A DNA stretch of 64,000 nt from CAVSEK01 sp963726975 (GTDB taxonomy: Bacteria > Actinomycetota > Actinomycetes > Mycobacteriales > SCTD01), in the NCBI GenBank assembly GCA_963726975.1, contig CAVSEK010000013.1:186001-250000 (forward strand), given 5' to 3'. The notes beneath the pieces were generated by a model. It did not search any database, had not been told where the DNA came from, and saw only the letters and a list, made by a program, of their open reading frames with translations. Numbering within the stretch: position 1 is the first letter of the stretch; each line of letters begins with the position of its first letter. Positions 1-8,453 of this stretch are shown in pieces. A program made the translations under genes and the position numbers.

Positions 1-1482
1 GCCGGCCCGCGGGGTGCGGCCCCACAGGCCCACGTTGGCGGTGCCGCCCTTGTCGCCGGAGCGGGCCCCGACGACCAGCCCCAGCGGCACCCGCCGGGTC
101 GGCCCCTCGACGGCGGCCGGCAGCACGGGGCGGCCGATCGCCAGCGGCTCGCCCGGGGGGGTGTGCGGGACGACCTCGCGCCGCCCGTCGGCGTGCACCA
201 CGACGTGCTCGACCTCGGCCGCGTCGACGAGCGCCGGCCAGTAGACGCCGTACGGCACCGCGTCGCCCGGGGTGCTCGTCAGGGTGAAGCCCGGGTAGCT
301 CGCGAGCGCCAGCTCGACGGCGGCGGAGGAGAACGCCCGGCCGACCCGCGACGGCTCGCGGTCGCGCACGTGCACGCGCAGCAGCGCTGCGGCCTGCTCG
401 TTGCTCAGCGCGTCGGGCCGGTCGAGCCGCACGAGCTCGCTGTCGAACGGGTGCGGCCAGGCGTCGCGCAGCCCGGCGAGCGCCAGCTCGGCCTTGCCCT
501 CGACGTCGAGACCGGTGAGCACGAAGGTCATGCTGTTGCGGAACCCGCCGAGCATGTTCAGCGCCACCTTCACGCGGCCGCTCGGGGGGCCGCCCCGGGC
601 GCCGGACAGGCGCACGAGGTCGCTGCCGACCCGCTCGAGCTGCAGGCTGGAGAAGTCGGTGACCACGTCGGGGCCCTCGTACGCCGGGCCGCCGATCTCG
701 TAGAGCAGCTGCGCGGTGACCGTCCCGACCGTGACGGCGCCCCCGGTGCCCGGGTGCTTGGTGATGACCGCCGACCCGTCGTCGAAGACCTCGGCGAGGG
801 GGAAGCCGGGGTGGACCGGCCGGGCGACCTCCTCGGCGACGAAGGAGTAGTTGCCGCCGGTGGCCTGCGTGCCGCACTCGAGGACGTGCCCCACCGCGAC
901 CGCGCCGGCGAGCCGGTCCCAGTCGTCGCGGGCCCAGCCGAACCGCGACGCGCACGGCCCGACGACGAGCGAGGCGTCGGTGACCCGCCCGGTGACGACC
1001 AGCTGCGCCCCGGCGTCGAGCGCCGCGGCGATCCCCCAGGCGCCGAGGTAGGCGTTGGCGGTGAGCGCCGACCGGTCGCCGAGCGGCTCGCCGGTGTCGA
1101 GGTGCGGCAGGTCCAGGTCCGGCACCCGGGGCAGCAGGTCGTCGCCCTCGACGTGCGCGACGTCCAGCGCGAGGCCGAGCGCGGCGGCGAGGTCGCGGAC
1201 GGCCTGGGCGCACGCCGCGGGGGCGAGGCCGCCGGCGTTGACGACGACCTTCGTCCCGCGCTCCCAGAGCGTGGCCAGCAGCGGCTCGACCTGGCGCAGG
1301 AAGCTGGTCGCGTAGCCCTTGGCCGGGTCCTTCGCGCGGCTCCGGAACAGGATGAGCATCGTCAGCTCGGCGAGGTAGTCGCCGGTGACGACGTCGACCG
1401 GGCCGCCCTCGAGCACCTCGCGCATCGCGCTGGCGCGGTCGCCGTAGAACCCCGAGCAGTTGGCGATCGTGAGACTCTGCAC
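1..1482 (-). CDS. AtuA-like (DUF1446) protein, 3' end cut by window edge
   Basis: 494 codons are visible; the C-terminus lies beyond the left edge. The product matches the acyclic terpene utilisation AtuA family (DUF1446): an N-terminal NCSGFYGDRASAMREVLEGG segment, then VVNAGGLAPAACA and a long C-terminal domain ending near ARSGDKGGTANVGLWGR, which is the start of the AtuA-like ferredoxin-fold domain often fused to it. AtuA belongs to citronellol/geraniol degradation in Pseudomonas; its exact reaction is not established, so the substrate here is unknown. The GTG at 1482 is chosen because homology begins there. It has no clear ribosome site, but a CACTCT box lies five bases upstream, compatible with a leaderless mRNA. 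It diverges from the transglycosylase, and acyl-CoA dehydrogenases follow nearby, which fits a carboxylic/terpenoid catabolism role. Confidence 0.8.
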   Translation of the reverse strand, partial: MQSLTIANCSGFYGDRASAMREVLEGGPVDVVTGDYLAELTMLILFRSRAKDPAKGYATSFLRQVEPLLATLWERGTKVVVNAGGLAPAACAQAVRDLAAALGLALDVAHVEGDDLLPRVPDLDLPHLDTGEPLGDRSALTANAYLGAWGIAAALDAGAQLVVTGRVTDASLVVGPCASRFGWARDDWDRLAGAVAVGHVLECGTQATGGNYSFVAEEVARPVHPGFPLAEVFDDGSAVITKHPGTGGAVTVGTVTAQLLYEIGGPAYEGPDVVTDFSSLQLERVGSDLVRLSGARGGPPSGRVKVALNMLGGFRNSMTFVLTGLDVEGKAELALAGLRDAWPHPFDSELVRLDRPDALSNEQAAALLRVHVRDREPSRVGRAFSSAAVELALASYPGFTLTSTPGDAVPYGVYWPALVDAAEVEHVVVHADGRREVVPHTPPGEPLAIGRPVLPAAVEGPTRRVPLGLVVGARSGDKGGTANVGLWGRTPRAG

Positions 1483-1530
1483 GGGCAAGAGTGGACCACC
1501 TGGGTCCGACCTCGACGGGGAGGCAGCGCG

Positions 1531-2700
1531 GTGCGGGCAGGCGGCCGGTCCGGGGCCGGTGCGCTCGGCGTCGCGGCAGCCCTCGCCCTGGTCGCCGGTG
1601 GCGGGGTGACGGCCGTGGCGACGCGGTCGGCGGGGGACGCGGGCCCGCTGCCGCGGGCCCGGCCGGCGTCGGTCGCCCCCCTGCCCGAGCCCTCGCCGCT
1701 GGCCGCTGCCGACGTGCCGCTGCCGCCGGTGCCGCCGGTGCCGCTGGCCGCGGGCGTCCCGGCTCCGCCGGTCGCGGCGCTCGCGGGGCTCGTCGTGCCC
1801 GACCTGCTCGTGCGGGTCCCCGCCCCGCTGACCGACGAGCAGGTGGCCCGGCTCCGGGCGGTGCGCGGCGTGACGGCCGTGGCCGTGCTCGACACCGGCG
1901 TCGTGCGGGTCGGGGGCCAGCAGGCCCGGGTCGCGGGCGTCGACCCGGGGGAGTTCCGCGGCTTCACGCCGGCCGAGACCGCCGGCTCCGACCCGCTCTG
2001 GCAGGCGGTCGCCCGGGGCGAGGTCGCGCCGACGTACTCCCTGGCCGAGCGCGCGCAGCTCCCGCTCGGCGGCACCGTGCCCGTCGTCGGCACCGCGACC
2101 GTGCCCGAGCGGGTGGGCGCGGTCGCGGCCTTCGCCGTGCCCGACGTCGACCTCGTCGCCGACCGGGGGAGCGCGGCGGCGTACGGCGCGGTGCCCCGCA
2201 CCGGCGTGCTCGTCGCGGCGCCGGGGCTGTCGGTGGCTGCGCTGCGCCGCGCCGTCACGGGGGTCGTCGGGCCCGGCGAGGTCGTCGTCGCCCGGCCCGA
2301 GCCGGCTGCACCGTCCGCGGTCCCGAAGGGCCGCCCGGCGACCTACCGCGACCTCTACGTCCAGTCGGCCGGCCGGTGCCGAGGGCTGTCGTGGACCGTG
2401 CTCGCCGCCATCGGTCAGGTCGAGAGCGGTCACGGGCGCAACAACGGCCCGTCGTCCGCCGGTGCCCTCGGGCCGATGCAGTTCCTGCCGTCGACCTGGG
2501 CGACGTACGGCGTGGACGGCGACGGCAACGGCACGGTCGACATCGGCGACCCCTACGACGCGGTACCGGCGGCGGCGGACTACCTGTGCCGGTACGGCGC
2601 CGGGCGCGGGGGCCAGGCGCTGTACGACGCGGTGTTCGCCTACAACCACCTCGACAGCTACGTGCAGACCGTGCTGGACCTCGCCGGGAAGTACTCCTAG
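1531..2700 (+). CDS. Secreted/anchored lytic transglycosylase-like protein
   Basis: 389 aa. The N-terminus has arginines and a hydrophobic stretch (ALGVAAALALVAGGGVTAVA, about residues 10-30), so it is a signal peptide or membrane anchor. A Pro/Ala-rich linker follows, then a mixed domain (residues about 90-265) of unknown role, then an SLT-type lysozyme fold: SWTVLAAIGQVESGHGRNN supplies the catalytic glutamate (QVESGHG), followed by GALGPMQFLPSTWATYGVDG and a paired-residue DGDGNGTVDIGDP loop that may bind calcium. The family cleaves the MurNAc-GlcNAc bond of peptidoglycan outside the membrane. GTG 1531 is chosen over upstream codons because GGGGAGG sits about seven bases before it. Its TAG stop overlaps the TAG of the convergent DUF1330 gene in the tetramer CTAG. 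Confidence 0.82.
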   Translation: MRAGGRSGAGALGVAAALALVAGGGVTAVATRSAGDAGPLPRARPASVAPLPEPSPLAAADVPLPPVPPVPLAAGVPAPPVAALAGLVVPDLLVRVPAPLTDEQVARLRAVRGVTAVAVLDTGVVRVGGQQARVAGVDPGEFRGFTPAETAGSDPLWQAVARGEVAPTYSLAERAQLPLGGTVPVVGTATVPERVGAVAAFAVPDVDLVADRGSAAAYGAVPRTGVLVAAPGLSVAALRRAVTGVVGPGEVVVARPEPAAPSAVPKGRPATYRDLYVQSAGRCRGLSWTVLAAIGQVESGHGRNNGPSSAGALGPMQFLPSTWATYGVDGDGNGTVDIGDPYDAVPAAADYLCRYGAGRGGQALYDAVFAYNHLDSYVQTVLDLAGKYS

Positions 2701-3062
2701 GCCGGCCACTCCTTCGTCGCCTGCAGCACGGCCTCGGTGAGCGCCTCGGTGCGCAGGTGCGAGCCCTTCTGGTACTCGGGGTCGCGCACCATGTCGCTGA
2801 ACGCCTGCCGGCTCGGGTAGCGCACCAGCAGCACGGCGTCCCAGGCCTGGCCGTCCTCGGCCACCAGCGGGGTGAGGCCGTCGCCGACGTACAGCACCTC
2901 GGCGCCGAACGGCCCGGTGGTGCGCCGGAAGTGCTCGACGTACTCGGCGTACTTCTCGCGACCCCCGTCGGGGCGGTAGCGCAGCAGGTTGAGCATGACC
3001 ACGGGGCCGCCCGGGTCCTCCGCGAGGTACTGCTTGAGGCCCTTGCCGGTGGGGTCGATCAC
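2697..3062 (-). CDS. DUF1330 family protein
   Basis: 121 aa, the usual length for small dimeric alpha/beta-barrel (ferredoxin-like) DUF1330 proteins. VVMLNLLRYRPDGGREKYAEY and the final QAFSDMVRDPEYQKGSHLRTEAL segment match the family; no catalytic role is established. Start GTG 3062 has a GAGGGAG ribosome site a few bases upstream. It stands alone between a convergent transglycosylase gene and the SDR/acyl-CoA dehydrogenase operon on the same strand, 139 bases downstream of the SDR stop. Possibly it serves the same catabolic group, but nothing in the sequence proves this. Confidence 0.75.
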   Translation of the reverse strand: MIDPTGKGLKQYLAEDPGGPVVMLNLLRYRPDGGREKYAEYVEHFRRTTGPFGAEVLYVGDGLTPLVAEDGQAWDAVLLVRYPSRQAFSDMVRDPEYQKGSHLRTEALTEAVLQATKEWPA

Positions 3063-3201
3063 GGGTGCTCCCTCTCGTCGTCGCCGTCCCAGCAGGTCTA
3101 CCGCAGACCGCAGACGGTCCGGCGGGGAGCCCCGGTCCTGCGCCCGCCCGACACGCGACGGGCGGGTCCGCGTCGGACGGACGTACGGGGGGCGGCTGGG
3201 G

Positions 3202-3981
3202 CTACAGGCTGGGGACGCCCGCGGGGTCCACGGGACGGGCGGGGTTGCCGTCCGCGTCCAGCGGCCCGGGGATCCCGCGGAACCGGTAGACCATCACGTC
3301 GCGCCCGGCCTGCAGCAGCCACGCCTGCCCGGTCTCGGCCGAGTCGAAGGCCTGCAGCACCGCGCGGCCGGCCACGTCGACCGGGATGATCGGCACGCCG
3401 CTGCTGGTCAGGTGCTCCTTGATGTTCCCGATGATCTTCGTCTCGGCGAAGCCGGGGCAGAACGCGTTGACCCGGATGCCCTCGGGCGCGAGCGCGGGCC
3501 CGAGGGCGCGGACCAGCCCGACGACGGCGTGCTTGTTGGCGCCGTAGACCGGGTCGAAGGCCGTCGCGGTGAGCCCGGCCATCGACGCGGTCGCGACGAT
3601 CGAGCCGCCCCCGGCCCGGCGCAGCGCCGGGATCGCGGCGTGCACCCCGAAGACGACGCCGTCGAGGTTGATGCCCATGGCGCGGCGGTAGGCGGCGAGG
3701 TCGAAGTCGTCCCCGAGCCCGAACCCGCTGGAGATCCCGGCGTTGAGGAAGACCAGGTCCAGCCCGCCGAGCAGCTCCTCGGCCTGCCGGGTGGTCTCGA
3801 CGACCGCGTCGTGGTCGGACACGTCGCAGCGCAGGAAGTGGCCGCCCACCTCCTCGGCGACCGCCTGCCCGCCGGCCTCGTCGACGTCGACGAGCACGAC
3901 CTGGTCGCCGCGGCGCGCCAGCTGGCGCGCGACCTCGGCGCCGAAGCCGGACGCGCCGCCGGTGAGCAGGGCCCGGCTCAC
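3202..3981 (-). CDS. SDR family NAD(P)-dependent oxidoreductase
   Basis: 259 aa classical short-chain dehydrogenase. The cofactor motif is TGGASGFGAEVARQLA (residues 6-21), followed by an acidic VDVDE that favours NAD(H). LNAGISSG is the NAG motif. The serine of the active site is in TASMAGL, and the YGANK segment gives the Tyr-x-x-x-Lys pair. The tail after PVDVAGRA is longer than in minimal SDRs. Start GTG 3981 is preceded by GGCAGGAGC and overlaps the stop of the upstream acyl-CoA dehydrogenase (GTGA), so the two are probably translationally coupled. It is the last gene of a three-gene operon (two acyl-CoA dehydrogenases, then this). A hydroxyacyl or alcohol oxidation step in the same pathway is a reasonable inference. 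Confidence 0.85.
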   Translation of the reverse strand: MSRALLTGGASGFGAEVARQLARRGDQVVLVDVDEAGGQAVAEEVGGHFLRCDVSDHDAVVETTRQAEELLGGLDLVFLNAGISSGFGLGDDFDLAAYRRAMGINLDGVVFGVHAAIPALRRAGGGSIVATASMAGLTATAFDPVYGANKHAVVGLVRALGPALAPEGIRVNAFCPGFAETKIIGNIKEHLTSSGVPIIPVDVAGRAVLQAFDSAETGQAWLLQAGRDVMVYRFRGIPGPLDADGNPARPVDPAGVPSL

Positions 3982-5171
3982 GCCGCTCCTGCCGCCACGC
4001 CGGTGCCCTGGGTGGCGCCCGTGCCGCCGGGCATCGCCGCGCCACCCACCTCCTCGGCCGCCGGCGCGCCGGCCGAGCGCAGCCCGTCGACCGCGAGCTG
4101 CGCGATCCGCTCGCGGTGCTGGGCGGCGTCGCCGTACGCGAACTGCAGCCGCTTGACGCGCTTGAAGGAGAAGTGCGCGTCGTGCTCCCACGTGTAGCCG
4201 ATGCCGCCGTGGTACTGGATCATCGCCGAGACCGCGGCGTCGGCCGCGTCGCTCGCCTTCGCCTTGGCGATGGACGCCGCGAGCTGCTTGTCGTCGGCGT
4301 CGACGTCCTGGGCGTGCGCGGCGTAGAGGGCCGCGTGCTCGGCCATGACCACCGCGATGTGCAGGTCGGCGAGGTGGTGCTTGATGGCCTGGAACGACCC
4401 GACCGGCTTGCCGAACTGCACGCGCTGCTTGTCGTACTCGACCGTGTCGGTGACGGCCTTGCGGGCGGTGCCCGCGAGGTCGTTGGCGGCGAGGACGGCG
4501 GCGCGGTCGAGCAGGTCGCGGTGCACCTCGGCGCTGCCGCCGGCCAGCCGGGTGCCGGGGGCGCCGTCGAGCACGACGGTCTGCAGCCGGGTGGTGCGGT
4601 CGAGCACCTCGTGGTCGGTGAGGGTGACGCCCTCGCCGCGCGGGTCGACGAGGAACAGCGCCACGCCCTGCCCGTCACGGGCGGCGACGAGCAGCCGGTC
4701 GGCGGCCGAGGCGTACTCGACCAGCCCCAGGTCGCCGGAGACGGCGTCGCCGTCGGCGGTCGCGGGCGGCAGGGTCGCCGAGCCGCTGCGCAGCAGCGCG
4801 ACCGCGCCCTTGACCTCGCCGGCGGCCAGGCCCGGGAGCACCTCGGCCTGCTGCTCGGCGCTGCCGGCCAGGCGCAGCGCCTCGCCGAGCAGGACCGTGC
4901 CCAGCCACGGGCCGGGCACCGTCGCGGCGCCGAAGGCCCGGGCGACGACGGCCGCCTCGAGCAGGCCCGCGCCGAAGCCGTCCTGCTCCTCGGGCACGAG
5001 CAGGCCCAGCCAGCCCTGCTCGGCGATGGCGGACCACAGGTCGGCGGGGATGCCGTCGGCCGCGGCGTCGTCGTACTGCTTGCGGACCTCCGCGGGACCG
5101 AAGCGGTCGCGCAGGTACGAGCGCACCGCGTCCTGCAGGGCGCGCTGCTCGTCGTCGAGGGCGAACTCCAT
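3978..5171 (-). CDS. Acyl-CoA dehydrogenase (second of pair)
   Basis: 397 aa flavoenzyme of the acyl-CoA dehydrogenase fold: N-terminal helical domain (MEFALDDEQRALQDAVRSYL), a divergent middle beta domain with few canonical FAD-binding signatures, and a C-terminal helical domain with VQFGKPVGSFQAIKHHLADL and QYHGGIGYTWEHDAHFSFKR. The latter resembles the actinobacterial FadE subunits that form alpha2beta2 enzymes, where one subunit binds FAD poorly. It lies 12 bases after a second dehydrogenase gene (5184-6374), so a heterotetramer of the FadE28/29 kind is likely by analogy. The C-terminal 30 residues are Ala/Gly/Thr-rich and unlike the family. Start ATG 5171 has CTAGGAGA about 9 bases upstream; that ribosome site overlaps the stop of the preceding gene. 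Confidence 0.87.
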   Translation of the reverse strand: MEFALDDEQRALQDAVRSYLRDRFGPAEVRKQYDDAAADGIPADLWSAIAEQGWLGLLVPEEQDGFGAGLLEAAVVARAFGAATVPGPWLGTVLLGEALRLAGSAEQQAEVLPGLAAGEVKGAVALLRSGSATLPPATADGDAVSGDLGLVEYASAADRLLVAARDGQGVALFLVDPRGEGVTLTDHEVLDRTTRLQTVVLDGAPGTRLAGGSAEVHRDLLDRAAVLAANDLAGTARKAVTDTVEYDKQRVQFGKPVGSFQAIKHHLADLHIAVVMAEHAALYAAHAQDVDADDKQLAASIAKAKASDAADAAVSAMIQYHGGIGYTWEHDAHFSFKRVKRLQFAYGDAAQHRERIAQLAVDGLRSAGAPAAEEVGGAAMPGGTGATQGTGVAAGAA

Positions 5172-5183
5172 GGCTCCGGTCTC

Positions 5184-6374
5184 CTAGCGGGGCAGGCCGA
5201 GCACGCGCTCGGCGACGATGTTGCGCTGGACCTGCTGCGAGCCGCCCCAGATGGTGCAGGAGCGGGACCACATGGCCAGCGTGGTGAGCTCGGCCAGGGA
5301 CATCCCGGGCTGCGGGTCGGGGACCTGGAAGCCGGCGCCGAGCACCGCCTCGTACGCGTCGCTGACCCGGCGGAACGTCTCCGACCACATGATCTTGGTC
5401 ATCGAGGCCTCGAAGCCGAGGTCCTTGCCCCGCGAGGTCTGGGTGAGGATGTGCCAGGAGTGGTACTTCAGGCACTCGAGCTCGACGAGGGCGTTGGCCA
5501 GCGTCTGGCGCAGCACCGGGTCCTGCGCGGCGGTGCCGGCGTCGCGCTCGACCTCGTGGGCGAGGGCGACGACCGCCTGCCACATCTTGTGGTACTCGGT
5601 GTACTGCCCGATCGCCGAGCTGCCGCGCTCGAAGGACAGCAGGAGCATCGCGGTCTGCCAGCCGTTGCCCTCGCCGCCGAGGACCTCGTCGACCGGGCAG
5701 GTCGCGTCGGTGAAGAACACCTCGCCGAACTCGCTGGCACCGGTCATCTGCTTGAGCGGGCGGGCCTCGACGCCGCTCTGGTGCATGTCGACGAGCAGCA
5801 TCGAGATGCCGGCGTGCTTGCTGCCCTCGGACGGGCCGGTACGCGCCATCGTGAAGATCTTGTCGCCGTGCAGGGCGTTGGTGGTCCAGATCTTCTGGCC
5901 GTTCAGGACGTACTCGTCGCCCTGCTTGTCGGCGCGCATCTGCAGCGCGGCGAGGTCGGAGCCCGCGCCGGGCTCGGAGAAGCCCTGGCACCAGATCACC
6001 TCGTTGTGCAGCAGCGGCTTGATGATCGAGCGCTTCTGCTCCTCGCTGCCCAGGGCCATGACGGTGGGCGCGAGGAAGGTGAGGCCGAGCGGGTTGACCG
6101 TCGTGGGCGCGTTGGCCAGCGCCATCTCCCGGTCGTAGACCGCCTTCATCGTCGGCGTCCCGCCGCGGCCGCCGTACTCCGTCGGCCACAGGATGCCGGC
6201 GAACCCGGCCTCGGCCTTGGCGGCCTCCCAGTCGCGCCGGACCTGGAACTGCTCGTCGTCGCTCTTGCCGGCCCAGTAGGCCGGCTCGCGCATCTCGGCG
6301 GGCAGGGCCGTGCCCAGCCAGTCGCGCAGCTCGCGGCGGAAGTCCTCGTCCTCCCGGCTGTAGGTCAGGTCCAC
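5184..6374 (-). CDS. Acyl-CoA dehydrogenase (first of pair)
   Basis: 396 aa. Domain order is typical: N-terminal helices, the FAD-contact motif WCQGFSEPGAGSDLAALQ (about residues 127-144), IWTTNALHGD in the beta domain, then a C-terminal helical domain ending SRSCTIWGGSQQVQRNIVAERVLGLPR. In many family members the last motif has the form (E)GTSEIQ; here it is WGGSQQVQ, as in several FadE29-like partners, so the catalytic base may be elsewhere or in the other subunit. Start GTG 6374 is six bases after GAGGAG. It is the promoter-proximal gene of the operon that also contains 3978-5171 and the SDR. A tandem 10-bp repeat lies directly upstream. Confidence 0.88.
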   Translation of the reverse strand: MDLTYSREDEDFRRELRDWLGTALPAEMREPAYWAGKSDDEQFQVRRDWEAAKAEAGFAGILWPTEYGGRGGTPTMKAVYDREMALANAPTTVNPLGLTFLAPTVMALGSEEQKRSIIKPLLHNEVIWCQGFSEPGAGSDLAALQMRADKQGDEYVLNGQKIWTTNALHGDKIFTMARTGPSEGSKHAGISMLLVDMHQSGVEARPLKQMTGASEFGEVFFTDATCPVDEVLGGEGNGWQTAMLLLSFERGSSAIGQYTEYHKMWQAVVALAHEVERDAGTAAQDPVLRQTLANALVELECLKYHSWHILTQTSRGKDLGFEASMTKIMWSETFRRVSDAYEAVLGAGFQVPDPQPGMSLAELTTLAMWSRSCTIWGGSQQVQRNIVAERVLGLPR

Positions 6375-6393
6375 GCAGGTCTCCTCGTGCAGC

Positions 6394-6448
6394 GTCGGTG
6401 CGGGTCGGTGCGGGTCGGTGCGGGTCGGTGCGGGTCGGTGCGGGTCGG
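6394..6448 (+). repeat. 10-bp tandem repeat, about five copies
   Basis: Four exact copies of CGGGTCGGTG run from 6401 to 6440, with a partial copy before and a degenerate copy after. The array begins about 20 bases upstream of the acyl-CoA dehydrogenase start (6374, minus strand), within its 5' region. Ten bases is close to one helical turn, so the copies face the same side of DNA. It may be a cluster of regulator sites or just slippage-prone sequence. Confidence 0.9.
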
Positions 6449-6604
6449 GCAGGTCGGTCCCGGGCGGTCGGGCAGGGCGCGCCTGCCGGGCCGGCGCCGA
6501 GCACCGGGGACCGCGGAAACCGAACGCCGTTCTACTACGTCGGCCCCGGGCTCGCCGCGCGGGGGTGCCCGACGGGCGTGTCCGGACCGCCGCGGCCCGG
6601 GGGC

Positions 6605-6610
6605 GACACT
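6605..6610 (+). promoter_or_regulatory. Candidate -10 box, leaderless
   Basis: GACACT ends five bases before GTG 6616. No ribosome site precedes that start, so transcription probably begins at or next to the GTG. Confidence 0.45.
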
Positions 6611-6615
6611 GGGGC

Positions 6616-7464
6616 GTGCCCACCGACGAGCCCGACGACCTCGACGCCCTGCTCGACCTCGCGCTGCGCGTCGCGCGGCAGGCGGGGGAGCTCGCCGTGG
6701 CCATGCGCGAGGGCATCCGGGCCGAGTCGACCAAGACCAGCCCGACGGACGTCGTCACCGCCGCGGACCGGGCGGTCGAGCGGCTGGTCGTCGACGCGCT
6801 GCGGGCCGAGCGGCCGGACGACGGCCTGCTCGGCGAGGAGGGCGGCGGGCGGGAGGGCAGCAGCGGCCTGCGCTGGGTCGTCGACCCCATCGACGGCACG
6901 GTGAACTACCTGTACGGGCTGCCGCAGTGGGCGGTCTCGGTCGCCGTCGAGCGCGGCCGCGGGCAGGCGCTCGTCGGCGTGGTGCACGACCCGGCCAAGG
7001 GCGAGACGTGGACCGCGGCCCGCGGGCGCGGGAGCGCGCTCAACGGCGAGCCGCTGCGCTGCACGTCCGCCGGCGAGCTCCCGCAGTCGCTCGTCGCCAC
7101 CGGCTTCGGCTACGCCGCGGGGCGCCGGGCCGCGCAGGCCCGGCTGCTCACGACCGTCCTGCCCGCGGTGCGCGACGTGCGCCGCGCGGGGGCGGGCGCG
7201 CTGGACCTGTGCGCGGTCGCCGCCGGCCGGGTCGACGCCTACTACGAGCAGGGGCTGTCGCCCTGGGACCTCGCCGCCGGTGGGCTCGTCGCGACCGAGG
7301 CGGGCGCCCGTCTGGGCGGCCTGCGCGGCCGACCGGCCGGCTTCCCGATGGTCCTGGCGGCGGCTCCCGGCGTCTTCGACGCCCTGCACGACCTGCTCGT
7401 CGAGGGCGACGCCGACGCCGACCCGGTCGGCGACTTCCGCCGACCGGACCCCTTCGACTGGTGA
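6616..7464 (+). CDS. Inositol monophosphatase family protein
   Basis: 282 aa magnesium-dependent phosphatase of the IMPase/FBPase/CysQ fold. The metal-binding motifs are intact: GEEGG (about residue 75), WVVDPIDGTVNYLYG (about 87-101), and a C-terminal AGALDLCAVAAGRVDAYYE with SPWDLAAGGLV. Substrates in the family include inositol-1-phosphate, histidinol phosphate and fructose bisphosphate; the sequence does not decide among them. A histidinol-phosphatase role (HisN) is possible because this window holds seven his genes but no recognisable hisN, though the gene is far from them. Start GTG 6616 is taken because homology begins soon after and a GACACT box lies just upstream. It is convergent with, and almost touching, the hydrolase at 7466. 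Confidence 0.85.
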   Translation: MPTDEPDDLDALLDLALRVARQAGELAVAMREGIRAESTKTSPTDVVTAADRAVERLVVDALRAERPDDGLLGEEGGGREGSSGLRWVVDPIDGTVNYLYGLPQWAVSVAVERGRGQALVGVVHDPAKGETWTAARGRGSALNGEPLRCTSAGELPQSLVATGFGYAAGRRAAQARLLTTVLPAVRDVRRAGAGALDLCAVAAGRVDAYYEQGLSPWDLAAGGLVATEAGARLGGLRGRPAGFPMVLAAAPGVFDALHDLLVEGDADADPVGDFRRPDPFDW

Positions 7465-7465
7465 C

Positions 7466-8356
7466 CTAACGCGCGGCCGTCGGGGCGGCCGGCAGGGACC
7501 GCAGCGCGGTGACGACGGCGTCCGGCCGCTCCTCGGCGACGAAGTGGCCGCAGCCGGGCAGCACGGTCACGCGGAGGTCGTCGGCCCAGTCCGTCGCGCC
7601 CTCGAGCAGCCCGGCGGTGATGACCGGGTCGTCGGCGCCGACGACCAGCCGGGTCGGGACGGTCAGGCGCTGCCGCGCGTACGCGCCGGCGAAGACGGGT
7701 GCCGCCTCCCCGAGCACGAAGGCGCGGTAGAGCGCCGAGCTGGCCCGCGCCCGGGGCGCCTCCTGCAGCACCTGCGCGAAGACCTGCACGTCGGCGTCGG
7801 TGAACGCCTCCTGGCGCGTGGCGCCGAGCCGGAGCACCGCCTCGACCGTACGGGTGCTGCCGCGCAGCAGCGCCTCGCCGAGCCCAGGGGTGCCGAGCAC
7901 CACCTGGTAGGCGCCGCGCCACAGACCGAGCAGCCGGCGGTCGGGCCGCTGGGCCGGCGGCGCGATGCCCAGGGCGACGAGGCCGGTGAAGCGCTGCGGC
8001 GCGCGCAGGCAGGCCAGGAAGCCCACCCAGCCGCCCCAGTCGTGCCCGACCAGACCGACCCGCGGCAGCTGGAGCGCGTCGAGCAGCCCGAGCAGGTCGA
8101 GGGCGAGCTGCTCCTTGTCGTAGCCGGTGCGCGGCGCGCTCGTCCAGCCGTGTCCCCGCAGGTCGGGCAGCACGAGCCGGTGATCGGCCAGCAGCGGCAC
8201 CGCGTGCCGCCAGGTCCACCAGTGCTGCGGCCAGCCGTGCACGAGCACCAGCGGCGGCCCGTCGGGGTCGCCGGCCTCCGCGACGTGCACGTCGAGGTCC
8301 CCGACCCGCACGGTGCGGTGGGTGACGCCGGGCAGGGACGGCTGGGGCAGCACCAT
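7466..8356 (-). CDS. Alpha/beta hydrolase, epoxide hydrolase-like
   Basis: 296 aa. The core is complete: the oxyanion motif HGWPQHWWTW (HGxP, characteristic of epoxide hydrolases and haloalkane dehalogenases), the nucleophile elbow GHDWGG with an aspartate nucleophile, an acid in VVGADDPV, and the catalytic histidine in LPGCGHFV. An aspartate rather than serine nucleophile argues against a simple esterase. A cap domain lies between the elbow and the acid. It probably hydrolyses an epoxide or halogenated compound in the cytosol; the substrate is unknown. Start ATG 8356 is the likely one, though no strong ribosome site is visible. It is divergent from the GTPase pair, with a 12-bp repeat in the 97-base gap. 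Confidence 0.82.
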   Translation of the reverse strand: MVLPQPSLPGVTHRTVRVGDLDVHVAEAGDPDGPPLVLVHGWPQHWWTWRHAVPLLADHRLVLPDLRGHGWTSAPRTGYDKEQLALDLLGLLDALQLPRVGLVGHDWGGWVGFLACLRAPQRFTGLVALGIAPPAQRPDRRLLGLWRGAYQVVLGTPGLGEALLRGSTRTVEAVLRLGATRQEAFTDADVQVFAQVLQEAPRARASSALYRAFVLGEAAPVFAGAYARQRLTVPTRLVVGADDPVITAGLLEGATDWADDLRVTVLPGCGHFVAEERPDAVVTALRSLPAAPTAAR

Positions 8357-8401
8357 GCCCCCCAGCCTGCCCCCCGGCCTGCCCCCCGGCCTGCCCCCCG
8401 C
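8354..8401 (+). repeat. 12-bp tandem repeat, four copies
   Basis: CCTGCCCCCCGG recurs at 8366, 8378 and 8390, preceded by a degenerate copy from 8354. It occupies the gap between divergent genes and overlaps the ATG of the hydrolase by three bases. Confidence 0.85.
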
Positions 8402-8441
8402 GTGCCCGGCGGGCCGCCGGCGCGCCCCGGGCCCGGTGCGG

Positions 8442-8447
8442 CAGGCT
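8442..8447 (+). promoter_or_regulatory. Candidate -10 box, leaderless
   Basis: CAGGCT is followed by six bases and then GTG 8454. It fits the spacing seen at other leaderless starts in this window. Confidence 0.4.
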
Positions 8448-8453
8448 GGGCAG

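Noticed and set aside
163..1530. Long plus-strand open frame upstream of the transglycosylase
   Set aside because: It is antisense to the AtuA-like gene, whose protein is clearly conserved; only the part from 1531 is real.
3202..4191. Longer SDR start upstream of 3981
   Set aside because: The extension is Arg/Gly-rich, overlaps the dehydrogenase gene, and GTG 3981 has a good ribosome site.
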